Shown one piece after another: positions 6,575-12,620 of a DNA stretch of 12,620 nucleotides. The position numbers were made by a program, and so were the translations under genes. The stretch lies in NCBI GenBank assembly GCA_030452275.1, contig JAKDMR010000030.1:1-12620 (forward strand), given 5' to 3'. This DNA comes from Candidatus Nitrosocosmicus sp. GTDB lineage: Archaea > Thermoproteota > Nitrososphaeria > Nitrososphaerales > Nitrososphaeraceae. The notes below the pieces were generated by a model. The model saw only the letters and a list, made by a program, of their open reading frames with translations. It was not told where the DNA came from and made no database searches. Within the stretch, counting starts at the first letter, position 1. Each line of letters opens with the position of its first letter.

Positions 6575-6897
6575 AGTCTCATAAGCTCCAATGCATCCCT
6601 AACATTTGCGTTTGCAGATATTGTGATTAGGGGCGATGACATAATGTTTTTTAGCTGATATCGGCCAGAATGTCCTCCTTTTATCACGACTTTTTCTAAA
6701 ATATCTTTGTCTGTTACTACCCCAACAAAATTCTTATTGCAGGTATTTCTTACAACAATGATGGTTTTGGCCTTATTGTCATGTCTTAGTTTCGCAGCCG
6801 TGGCAACGTCAACCTCTTCATCGAGAATTATTAACCGATGGTAGTGGTGGCCAATGTATGGTAGAACGGAGCGTTCTAATAGTTGAGTAACCATCAT
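6556..6897 (-). CDS. 5' half of the split gene: CBS-domain protein, truncated
   Basis: 113-aa ORF. CBS1 spans about 1-75, with VDVATAAKLRHDNKAKTIIVV (29-49) and FVGVVTDKDILEKVV (57-71). CBS2 begins at IMSSPLITISANANVRDALELM (85-106) and is cut after LKAIK by a TAA within the repeat. A half CBS motif at a C-terminus cannot complete the Bateman pair, so this product is probably unstable or altered in function. It starts with two adjacent ATGs at 6897 and 6894, 43 nt after the kdpF stop, which suggests co-transcription with the kdp operon. Confidence 0.7.
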   Translation of the reverse strand: MMVTQLLERSVLPYIGHHYHRLIILDEEVDVATAAKLRHDNKAKTIIVVRNTCNKNFVGVVTDKDILEKVVIKGGHSGRYQLKNIMSSPLITISANANVRDALELMRLKAIKP

Positions 6898-6940
6898 TGT
6901 CGTGTCAGGTTACTCCATATTCTATTTCTACATGCCATGT

Positions 6941-7033
6941 TTATTTTTCTGCCTTAATAAGTGAGTAGCCAAGTGAAACCACTGATATTGCCAAAAAGGA
7001 GATAAATGCTCCTACTATTATAATTTCATCCAA
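6941..7033 (-). CDS. kdpF: KdpF, small subunit of the K+-transporting ATPase
   Basis: A 30-aa single-helix peptide: LDEIII, then a hydrophobic core, ending in GYSLIKAEK. E. coli KdpF (29 aa) has the same layout and a closely similar GY..YALINAE end. KdpF is a single transmembrane helix that stabilises the KdpABC complex in the membrane. The start is taken as TTG at 7033 because an AAGAGGTGA ribosome-binding site lies at 7042-7050; an in-frame GTG at 7045 would add four residues but is part of that site. The gene overlaps the kdpC stop, so it should be translationally coupled. Its place after kdpC differs from the kdpFABC order of E. coli. Confidence 0.8.
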   Translation of the reverse strand: MDEIIIVGAFISFLAISVVSLGYSLIKAEK

Positions 7034-7613
7034 GATTGTTTTCACCTCTTTGTTTTACTTTTTGCTGTTGTTGACTTTGGCCATTTAATGCTGCCGTATT
7101 ATCTTCTTTTTCTACTTGCTGCAATCTATCATAGACTTCGGGATATTGCTGTACTAGTTCTAGATTTACTTCTAGCACATTCACATATGGAGGTGCAAAG
7201 AACAATCCATTTGTTACTTTATTTTGCTCTATGTTTAGATTCAGTAGCGTTCTCAATGAATTCTGGTGGATTCCCGTAGCGTCACTAATGTTCTTTATTT
7301 GTGAATATGCATTTTCAGGTGTAATATGTGGATCAACACCGGATGCTGAATCTCCAGGTGGTCTTGGGTGAAAGAACTTGGCAGATTCAAATTCCTGTGC
7401 AATGAGCTTGGAGCCTACTTTCTGGCCATTAAATTCTAAAATACTGCCTCCTGATTGAAATGGTAGGGTTACCTGTCCTACCTCTGCCAATATGACAGGG
7501 TATGCGATTCCCAAAACTACGACCATTACTACTAGAATTCTTAGTGAAGTTTGCAAGTTATAGAGAAAGTGACCAGCTAGAGACCTTTTCTTGTTGCTAT
7601 CTATATTTTTCAT
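7026..7613 (-). CDS. kdpC: KdpC, K+-transporting ATPase subunit C
   Basis: Single-pass membrane subunit that assists KdpA/KdpB coupling, 195 aa from ATG 7613. The N-terminal helix is at about 24-42 (LRILVVMVVVLGIAYPVIL), followed by GSKLIAQEF (67-75), FFHPRP (80-85), SASGVDPHITPENA (89-102) and APPYVNVLEVNLEL (140-153), all in family order. Compared with E. coli KdpC as I recall it, the stretch between the RPS motif and SASGLD is missing, so the outer domain is shorter. The C-terminus is a Gln/Lys-rich tail. I prefer ATG 7613 to ATG 7622 because the GGAG at 7623-7626 sits directly on the first ATG but 9 nt before the second. It overlaps kdpF and follows kdpB by 10-20 nt. Confidence 0.93.
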   Translation of the reverse strand: MKNIDSNKKRSLAGHFLYNLQTSLRILVVMVVVLGIAYPVILAEVGQVTLPFQSGGSILEFNGQKVGSKLIAQEFESAKFFHPRPPGDSASGVDPHITPENAYSQIKNISDATGIHQNSLRTLLNLNIEQNKVTNGLFFAPPYVNVLEVNLELVQQYPEVYDRLQQVEKEDNTAALNGQSQQQQKVKQRGENNLG

Positions 7614-7632
7614 GCTTTTCATCTCCTTTATA

Positions 7633-9888
7633 TCACCTCATAAATGTCGATAACAGCATGTCTATTGCCTTTATAGCCACAAACGGTAAAGCTGCTCCAC
7701 CCAGTCCATATATTAACATGTTTCGAATGAAAGTTTTCTGTAACTCTTGTGCTTTGAATTTGATTCCTCTTAGCGATAGAGGAATCAAAGCTGGAATTAC
7801 TATGGCGTTAAAAATAAGCGTTGAAAGTATGGCGGTCTCTGGACTATGTAGTTGCATTATGTTTAAAGAAGCTAATTTAGGATTGTCTTCTGCAAACATG
7901 GCTGGAAGGATAGCGAAATACTTTGCTGCATCATTAGCTATGCTAAATGTGGTTATAGCACCCCTGGTCATCAAAAGTTGTTTTCCTAGCTTTACTACCT
8001 TTAGAATCTTTGAAGGATCAGAATCTAAATCAACCATGTTCGCAGCCTCTTTTGCAGCGGCAGTTCCACTATTCATGGCCAGTCCAATGTCTGCTTTTGC
8101 TAAAGCGGGTGCATCATTTGTTCCATCTCCTACCATACCTATGATATGGCCTTTTTGTTGCTCTTCTAATACTCTTTGAAGCTTGTCTGTTGGTTTGGCT
8201 TCTGCCATTACTTGATTTACGTTTGCTTCTTTTGCAATGACTTGAGCTGTTACTTGATTATCACCTGTTATCATGATAGTATTGATTCCTGTAGCGTGAA
8301 CTTCGGCAAGCTTTTCTCTAATATTCTCCTTTAGACTATCCTTTAAGACGACTAGTCCTACTATTTCATAGTTAATAGAAACAGCAAGAGGTGTTTCTCC
8401 TTTTTTAGACACTTCCTGGGCCTTCCATTTAATCTCTGCAATATTTAATGTACTATTTGACATTGACTCGCCGATCATTACATCTACTGCACCTTTGAGA
8501 ATTCTAACCTGCTGCTGGTTTGATTGAGAGCTTTTTTCCATTTCCAGTAACAGATCGTGTATTTTACCATGACCGAACTTGTCAACAGTTTCCTCAAGAC
8601 CTTCAAGGGTTGAGGCGTCTGCTTCCTGTTGGCTTGTAACGGTCTTAGCAAGGTTGCGTAGTTCTTCTTCAGCCTCACTATCTAACCTGATGGATTTGTT
8701 TGGAATGAATTCTATTCCACTGACTCTGGTTTCGGCTGTAAATTCTATAGATTTGGCAGTGATGAGTTTCTCAAGCATTGGAGGGATGTACTTTCTTTCT
8801 TCGGATAGATCAACAATTGATTTTCCTTCGTGAGTGTTATCTTGTATTGAAGCAGCATATGCTACTTGGCCTACATCTTCTTCTGTGTATTTTTGCAGCG
8901 GAATAAATTCAACAGCACTTCTGCTTCCTTCCGTTATGGTACCTGTTTTATCCAGTATCAGCACATCGCAATCACCTGCTGCCTCAATCCCTTTACCTGA
9001 CTTTGCTACAATGTTATCCTTACCCAATCTTGTAATACCTGCAACTCCAATTGCAGGAAGAAGACCTCCAATTGTTGTTGGCATTAACGCAACTAACAAA
9101 GCCACCAAGGTAGCAATGTCTGTATTGTATCCTAGGAAATATGCTGAGAATAGTAGGGTTCCAATAACAGTTATGAAGATGATGGATAAGCCTGCTAGCA
9201 AGATGGTCAGGGCTATTTCATTTTGGGTTTTGGGTCTGGTTGCATTTTGAATCAAGCCTACCATTTCGTCTAGATAGCTTTTTCCAGCTTCTGCAGTTAT
9301 CTCTACTACTATGCTGTCACTTGTGACTATTGTTCCTCCCAAAACGTGATCGTCTTTTTCCTTAAAGACAGGATTTGATTCTCCTGTCATCATTGATTCG
9401 TCTATGAATGTTTTTCCACTTATTACTAGACCATCTCTAGGGATTGTTTCACCTGCGTAAACTTTTACCTCGTCACCTAGCTTTAGCTGAGATGATTTGA
9501 TAACCACCTCTTTTCCATGTAGTATTCTTCTGGCTGTTACTTCTTTTTCTAATCTCTTTAGCGAATCTACACGAGCTTTGGCTTGAGCTTCTGATAAAGA
9601 TTCTGAAAATGTAGCAAACCAGACTGTGAGAATAAGGATTATAGCTGTTTCAACATAGAATATCTGGTTTTGTGACACAAAAGTATCAGATATGTTTGGA
9701 AACATTGCTACAAAAAGAACAACTAAAAATCCCAATTCTACTGTAAACATGACCGGATTGTTCTTTGCTAGGTATCTAGGATCTAGTTTAATAAAAGAAT
9801 CTAGAATTACTTTAGAATTGATACTATTACTAGCAGCAGTTAATGTATTGTTTTTCTTGTGGTTGTTATTATTATTTGTTTTGTTCAT
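7633..9888 (-). CDS. kdpB: KdpB, K+-transporting P-type ATPase catalytic subunit
   Basis: P-type ATPase subunit that hydrolyses ATP to drive K+ uptake through KdpA; 751 aa against about 680-700 in most bacteria. Visible: TGES (168-171, with the Ser whose phosphorylation inhibits the E. coli enzyme), PTTIGGLLPAIG (270-281), phosphorylation site DKTGT (313-317), KGAVD nucleotide-binding loop (465-469), MITGDN (539-544), MVGDGTNDAPAL (585-596), and FSIANDAAKYFAI (648-660) with the membrane Asp653/Lys656 pair. All catalytic residues are present. The extra length comes from an Asn-rich N-terminal tail (MNKTNNNNNHKKNN) and an acidic, probably helical insertion at about 395-460, between the SGI and KGAVD parts of the N domain. 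The ATG at 9888 has a near-perfect GGAGGT site at 9901-9906. Confidence 0.97.
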   Translation of the reverse strand: MNKTNNNNNHKKNNTLTAASNSINSKVILDSFIKLDPRYLAKNNPVMFTVELGFLVVLFVAMFPNISDTFVSQNQIFYVETAIILILTVWFATFSESLSEAQAKARVDSLKRLEKEVTARRILHGKEVVIKSSQLKLGDEVKVYAGETIPRDGLVISGKTFIDESMMTGESNPVFKEKDDHVLGGTIVTSDSIVVEITAEAGKSYLDEMVGLIQNATRPKTQNEIALTILLAGLSIIFITVIGTLLFSAYFLGYNTDIATLVALLVALMPTTIGGLLPAIGVAGITRLGKDNIVAKSGKGIEAAGDCDVLILDKTGTITEGSRSAVEFIPLQKYTEEDVGQVAYAASIQDNTHEGKSIVDLSEERKYIPPMLEKLITAKSIEFTAETRVSGIEFIPNKSIRLDSEAEEELRNLAKTVTSQQEADASTLEGLEETVDKFGHGKIHDLLLEMEKSSQSNQQQVRILKGAVDVMIGESMSNSTLNIAEIKWKAQEVSKKGETPLAVSINYEIVGLVVLKDSLKENIREKLAEVHATGINTIMITGDNQVTAQVIAKEANVNQVMAEAKPTDKLQRVLEEQQKGHIIGMVGDGTNDAPALAKADIGLAMNSGTAAAKEAANMVDLDSDPSKILKVVKLGKQLLMTRGAITTFSIANDAAKYFAILPAMFAEDNPKLASLNIMQLHSPETAILSTLIFNAIVIPALIPLSLRGIKFKAQELQKTFIRNMLIYGLGGAALPFVAIKAIDMLLSTFMR

Positions 9889-9900
9889 TTTTATTTTGTT

Positions 9901-9906
9901 ACCTCC
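9901..9906 (-). promoter_or_regulatory. Ribosome-binding site of kdpB
   Basis: GGAGGT on the minus strand, 12 nt before the ATG at 9888, in the 24-nt gap after kdpA. It fixes the kdpB start and shows Shine-Dalgarno use for internal operon genes, whereas first genes here look leaderless. Confidence 0.75.
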
Positions 9907-9912
9907 TAAACC

Positions 9913-11547
9913 TCAGATTGAAAATGGCCCCAATATTATGAACGGAAAGAACGTCAATGCAGTAAGTAAGAAAGTGACTGTGACTAGTATTGTTATAAAC
10001 AGGGGTCCCTGAGTTTTAATGGGCTCTATCACTTCTTTTCTATCCTTCATAGTAAATGATCCTGCAATTGCTAACAACAAGGCTAGTGGTAAATACCTAC
10101 CTAGAAACATCACAATACCTGTCGAGTAATTCCAAAATGGAGTGTCAGCTGAGGGACCAAAGTAATCTGATCCGTTGTTGGCAGCTGATGAAGTATATTC
10201 ATATAAGGTTTGAGTATACCCCATTGGAGTGACTTGGTCACCTACTATTGCTTGTGCGTTTCCAGTACCTAGGGCAATGACAGTGGGCACTAGTATTAAT
10301 GCAGGATGCAAAAGAAAGATATAGACAGCTAACTTGATATCTTTGGGCCCTATTTTCATGCTCATAAACTCTGGTGTTTTGCCAACCATAAGACCCACTA
10401 TAAACAAGGTCAAAAGCACGAAAATGATCATTGTCATCATTCCTGTTCCTACTGCTCCTGGAATTGCTTGTACAAACATACCAAGAAAGAATGATGTTAT
10501 GGCTTCTGGTGACATTCCTGCCAAAGCAGAATTTACTGCTCCAGTGTTTGAGCCTAAAGAAACAGTATCAAATAAGGCACTTCCAAAACTACCAAAACGG
10601 GTTTCTAAAAGTAATGGACCGCTTAATGTGGATGTTGATATGGCTACCATTGTTCCAAAACCTATAAGCATAGCGACTAGGATTGCCAATCCTCTTCCTT
10701 TACCCATTAAGCGAGCGTAGGCAATAGGAAGTGAAAGTGGAATGATAAGCATCAAAAACATTTCATACATGTTTGATATCCCAGTAGGGTTTTCAAATGG
10801 ATGACCGGAGTTGGACACAAAAAATCCTCCTCCGTTAGTGCCTAACAGTTTTATTGATTCTAATGAAGCCACTGGACCTATGTTAATTGTTTGAGAATTT
10901 GATGAATTATTATTAATAATGCTTTCCAAAGTGTTGGTTTCAACAGAGGTTTGAAGTGTCTGAGGGACGCCTATAACCATCAAAACTAGAGCAGAAACAA
11001 TAGCAACTGGAAGTAATAATGTAACTATAATCCTAGTTAGATCAACATAGAAATTTCCCAGTCCATAGTTTTTTCGGATAAAAGAACGAATAAAAGCAAA
11101 TGCTGCTGCAATTCCTGACGCAGGAGCAATAAACATTGTAAATGTTATTGCAACCATGTGAGAAGTTACGGAGAGTTGTTGATCTCCAGCATAATGCTGC
11201 AAATTTGTATCCGTGATAAAAGAAACCGCTGTGTTAAATGCCAGATCAAAAGAAAATCCGTCTTTACCTTCTGATAAAGGAAGGTAATTTTGAAATGTTA
11301 ACACAAGGATGACAAATACAACCACCACCATATTGGTCAGAAAGAGGGCAAAAAAGTACTCTTTCCAACCCATTTGTCTAGTTGCATTTATCCCTATAAC
11401 TTTGTAAAATCCGCTTTCGACTCTAGCAAGAGTCTTTTCCAATGGTCTCATCTCAAAGGTTATCATTCTAGCAAGGTAGGTGCCAAAAATGGTTGCTAGA
11501 CCTATAGTTCCTACTATGAGTACTCCAAGTTGTACTGTTGTATCCAA
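9913..11547 (-). CDS. kdpA: KdpA, K+-transporting ATPase channel subunit
   Basis: K+-selective membrane subunit of the superfamily of K+ transporters, 544 aa against 557 in E. coli. Its four selectivity-filter loops are recognisable: SFITDTNLQHY (109-119), LGTNGGGFF (235-243) followed by SGHPFENPT (247-255), SNTGAVN (333-339), and SSAANNGSDYFG (453-464). The PASGIA segment (142-147) and multiple hydrophobic helices complete the fold, so the subunit looks intact. An Asn/Ser-rich stretch (211-219) lies in an outer loop. The start is a TTG at 11547: no in-frame ATG exists before residue 28, and the family N-terminal helix begins right after this TTG. A TATA box at 11605-11613 gives a leader of about 36 nt. 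First gene of the operon. Confidence 0.96.
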   Translation of the reverse strand: MDTTVQLGVLIVGTIGLATIFGTYLARMITFEMRPLEKTLARVESGFYKVIGINATRQMGWKEYFFALFLTNMVVVVFVILVLTFQNYLPLSEGKDGFSFDLAFNTAVSFITDTNLQHYAGDQQLSVTSHMVAITFTMFIAPASGIAAAFAFIRSFIRKNYGLGNFYVDLTRIIVTLLLPVAIVSALVLMVIGVPQTLQTSVETNTLESIINNNSSNSQTINIGPVASLESIKLLGTNGGGFFVSNSGHPFENPTGISNMYEMFLMLIIPLSLPIAYARLMGKGRGLAILVAMLIGFGTMVAISTSTLSGPLLLETRFGSFGSALFDTVSLGSNTGAVNSALAGMSPEAITSFFLGMFVQAIPGAVGTGMMTMIIFVLLTLFIVGLMVGKTPEFMSMKIGPKDIKLAVYIFLLHPALILVPTVIALGTGNAQAIVGDQVTPMGYTQTLYEYTSSAANNGSDYFGPSADTPFWNYSTGIVMFLGRYLPLALLLAIAGSFTMKDRKEVIEPIKTQGPLFITILVTVTFLLTALTFFPFIILGPFSI

Positions 11548-11604
11548 TTATTTCATCTGGTTTTTAATTTTTTTAGTAACCTAAATCCTCATAACAGAAT
11601 GGTA

Positions 11605-11613
11605 ATATATAAG
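11605..11613 (-). promoter_or_regulatory. TATA box of the kdp operon
   Basis: The minus strand reads CTTATATAT, a near-consensus archaeal TATA element. The start site expected about 25 nt downstream is near 11583, giving a short untranslated leader before the kdpA TTG at 11547. Confidence 0.65.
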
Positions 11614-11647
11614 GATTGGTTTATCATAAAAAATGGTTAGTGAATTT

Positions 11648-11664
11648 TTAGATTATAAATCTAA
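11648..11664. promoter_or_regulatory. Palindrome upstream of the kdp promoter, possible operator
   Basis: TTAGATT-ATA-AATCTAA, perfect 7-bp arms, about 35 bp upstream of the kdp TATA box. The half-site TAGATTATA is also present in the palindrome at the Lrp-type gene. The position upstream of the TATA box would suit an activator. Confidence 0.5.
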
Positions 11665-11723
11665 TTAATAAGCCATAAATATCTTGTAAATATTATTACA
11701 ATTGGTCCAAAAATCAAAATATT

Positions 11724-11798
11724 ATGATGATAGACAATGGAGACACAACAACGATAGAATCGGTTGAAGAATATAGGATATTACAAAGAATCAGGTAG
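11724..11798 (+). CDS. Possible 24-aa ORF, perhaps a truncated gene head
   Basis: ATG at 11724 opens 24 codons ending at TAG 11796-11798. The peptide begins MMIDNGDTTTIESVEEY and ends in a basic RILQRIR. This acidic-to-basic start looks like the head of a soluble or winged-helix protein, but no frame continues it. A TATA-like CATAAATATC at about 11672-11680 lies upstream. It is unrecognised and may be chance. Confidence 0.2.
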   Translation: MMIDNGDTTTIESVEEYRILQRIR

Positions 11799-12070
11799 GT
11801 TATTTTTGAAGACTATTAGATTTGCCTTCTTAAACAATTGAAGACTTTTTTGACTGTTCAGTTGATCAAAAATTGAATGATAGGTAGGTATGGCAAAACA
11901 TGATTACCAATGGTATTTTTAAACCCATCTGAATAATCAAAAATAAACATTCTGTGATCACAAAAATGCTTTTCACACCATAAATATGATGATTTGGAGC
12001 TCATCGGGTTTCATATTTGTAACCAGTGGGACTACTCTTGGCAAAACGATTGGATATGATGAGAATTTAA

Positions 12071-12193
12071 GTAAAAATTTCTAAAAAAATATACAAATAC
12101 TTCCTTTTATGTGGTGTTATGTCTGCTATTGCACTGATTATACCAATTTAATTCGTTTTCGTCATAGTGGGAACTGTAGGATGGATTACATAA
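12071..12193 (+). pseudogene. Remnant of a small membrane peptide gene
   Basis: One frame reads VKISKKIYKYFLLCGVMSA, continues hydrophobic to a TAA at 12149-12151, and then resumes FVFVIVGTVGWIT up to a TAA at 12191-12193. A basic start followed by one long hydrophobic span interrupted by a single stop looks like a decayed single-helix protein; an ATG at 12119 gives only 10 codons. AT-rich DNA can produce hydrophobic frames by chance, so this is weak. Confidence 0.25.
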
Positions 12194-12240
12194 GGTTCAA
12201 TTACTTGCTAATTTTCTTGCATATAAAAAATAGAGTCTGT

Positions 12241-12489
12241 TTAACTCTTTCCACCCTGTTCTGGGATTGACACAAGGGTTGTGGTTGAAATTATACCGTT
12301 TATCTTTCTTATACTATTTGTGATTGTATTGTTCATCTCTTCAACAGTATCAGTTTGAATCTTTGCAAACATGTCATGAACACCATATGTGCCACGAACT
12401 TCCTTTACCTGTTGAATCTGAGATATTTGTTTAATAATGTCCTCTTCCTTGCCCAAAATACAGTTTATCAAGATGTAAGCAGCAGGCAT
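12241..12489 (-). CDS. Stand-alone Lrp/AsnC-type ligand-binding (RAM) domain protein
   Basis: 82 aa covering only the RAM/effector domain of Lrp/AsnC regulators: strand AYILINC (4-10), helix EEDIIKQISQI (15-25), VKEVRGTYGVHDMFAKIQT (28-46) with the family's G-x-Y-D-like turn, helix VEEMNNTITNSIRKI (49-63), and strand STTTLVSI (68-75). There is no helix-turn-helix. Such stand-alone RAM proteins assemble as rings of dimers that bind amino acids or other small effectors and can pair with full-length regulators; they are common in ammonia-oxidising archaea. The ATG at 12489 lies 24 nt from a TATA box in a palindrome, which fits a leaderless mRNA. Partner and effector are unknown. Confidence 0.88.
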   Translation of the reverse strand: MPAAYILINCILGKEEDIIKQISQIQQVKEVRGTYGVHDMFAKIQTDTVEEMNNTITNSIRKINGIISTTTLVSIPEQGGKS

Positions 12490-12500
12490 AACCTAATTTT

Positions 12501-12525
12501 CTATAGATTATATTTTAATCTATAG
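12501..12525. promoter_or_regulatory. Perfect inverted repeat over the promoter of the Lrp-type gene
   Basis: CTATAGATTA-N5-TAATCTATAG, 10-bp perfect arms. The minus-strand TATA-like element (AAAATATAAT) sits at its centre, about 24 nt before the ATG at 12489. A protein bound here would block TBP, so this is a strong repressor-site candidate. Confidence 0.65.
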
Positions 12526-12620
12526 ATGACGACGCTTATATTCAACCTAAATTTGTAGAATTACCATGTCTTGTTGCATGATTCATCTATTTCCCAAAAT
12601 ATTTAGCTAACTTCTTTCCA
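12526..12620. other. Right-edge region, no confident gene
   Basis: Short and AT-rich. On the minus strand the last bases could be the tail of a gene (frame ending GKKLAKYFGK, stop at 12587-12589), but ten codons are too few to call. Confidence 0.4.

Larger units (their letters stand above)
6216..6897 (-). pseudogene. Split gene: tandem-CBS plus two-helix membrane protein, frameshifted by an 8-bp repeat
   Basis: The two ORFs on this strand are two halves of one gene. Deleting exactly two copies (16 bp) of the 8-bp tandem repeat at 6546-6574 joins them into a 221-aa frame whose junction reads LKAIKRLPDIDNHCRILGIV, the expected middle of a second CBS motif. The repaired protein would have CBS1 (about 1-75), CBS2 (about 80-140), a basic linker with RRRQNK, and two transmembrane helices (about 170-188 and 195-213). 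Tandem CBS pairs bind adenosine nucleotides in many proteins, and in the OpuA transporter they sense ionic strength; placement right after kdp suggests a role in K+ or ionic homeostasis, which is inference. With two or more repeat units an in-frame CCA-TAA stops translation, so only the one-unit form is full length. It could be a phase-variable gene, a recent pseudogene or an assembly or sequencing error. Confidence 0.8.
11548..12240. other. Long intergenic region between kdpA and the Lrp-type gene
   Basis: Almost 700 nt without a confident gene. It contains the kdp promoter, a 17-bp palindrome at 11648-11664, a 24-codon plus-strand ORF at 11724, the palindrome TGTGATCACA at 11953-11962 and a decayed hydrophobic frame near 12071-12193. 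No tRNA, rRNA or convincing guide-RNA box set is visible. The length is unusual next to the compact kdp operon. Confidence 0.6.

Noticed and set aside
7502..8179. 225-codon plus-strand ORF opposite kdpC and kdpB
   Set aside because: Antisense of two conserved genes with intact motifs; its composition reflects the complementary codons only.
8834..9250. 138-codon plus-strand ORF opposite kdpB
   Set aside because: Shadow of kdpB; Ser/Pro/Ala-rich translation typical of antisense reading, no family match, and the other strand is clearly coding.
10334..10720. Plus-strand ORFs opposite kdpA
   Set aside because: Antisense shadows; Pro/Ile/Asn-rich translation with no domain, while kdpA is intact on the other strand.
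11980..12065. Possible C/D-box guide RNA (TGATGA at about 11986 and 12056)
   Set aside because: The two C-type boxes are about 70 nt apart and lack matching CTGA D and D' boxes at the right distances.
12587..12619. Possible tail of a minus-strand gene at the right edge
   Set aside because: Only ten codons are visible; no family can be assigned.
1..12620. CRISPR array, insertion sequence or integrase
   Set aside because: No regularly spaced repeats, transposase motifs or terminal inverted repeats are visible; the only long direct repeat is the binding-protein block.

Overview
The window looks like a chromosomal segment of an AT-rich ammonia-oxidising archaeon (Nitrososphaerota/Thaumarchaeota), most likely of the Nitrososphaera/Nitrosocosmicus kind. 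Evidence is archaeal TATA-type promoters placed for leaderless or short-leader transcripts, a stand-alone Lrp/AsnC-type RAM-domain protein of the kind common in that phylum, non-ATG starts, Asn-rich protein tails and low GC. The assignment is from gene content and style, not from a marker gene.

Left part (1-6140): a minus-strand gene encodes a ComA (phosphosulfolactate synthase)-like barrel fused to a C-terminal winged helix. It is divergent from a plus-strand ABC import cluster of the SsuABC/TauABC/NrtABC type: ATPase, permease and two extracytoplasmic substrate-binding proteins (SBP1, SBP2). The ~280-nt divergent region carries back-to-back TATA boxes. I infer that the ComA-like protein is a ligand-sensing regulator (or enzyme-regulator) of this probable sulfonate importer. 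The two SBP genes share a 445-bp block with only three mismatches, including 389 bp of perfect identity, inside otherwise diverged genes: a recent gene-conversion tract.

Middle and right part (6216-11620): a minus-strand kdp operon, kdpA-kdpB-kdpC-kdpF, encodes a high-affinity ATP-driven K+ pump. KdpF is a 30-codon gene at the end of the operon, overlapping the kdpC stop. KdpB has an acidic insertion of about 65 residues in its nucleotide-binding domain, and KdpC seems shortened. No kdpD or kdpE is present. Just downstream lies a tandem-CBS plus two-helix membrane protein gene, split into two ORFs by an 8-bp tandem repeat (three full copies plus a partial). Removing exactly two copies restores one 221-aa protein, so this is either a slipped-strand switch or a fresh pseudogene.

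Far right (11548-12620): about 690 nt without a confident gene, holding the kdp promoter, palindromes and a decayed membrane-peptide remnant. It is followed by a small Lrp/AsnC RAM-domain gene on the minus strand whose TATA box sits inside a perfect 10-bp inverted repeat. A related half-site occurs in a palindrome upstream of kdpA, hinting at one shared regulator.
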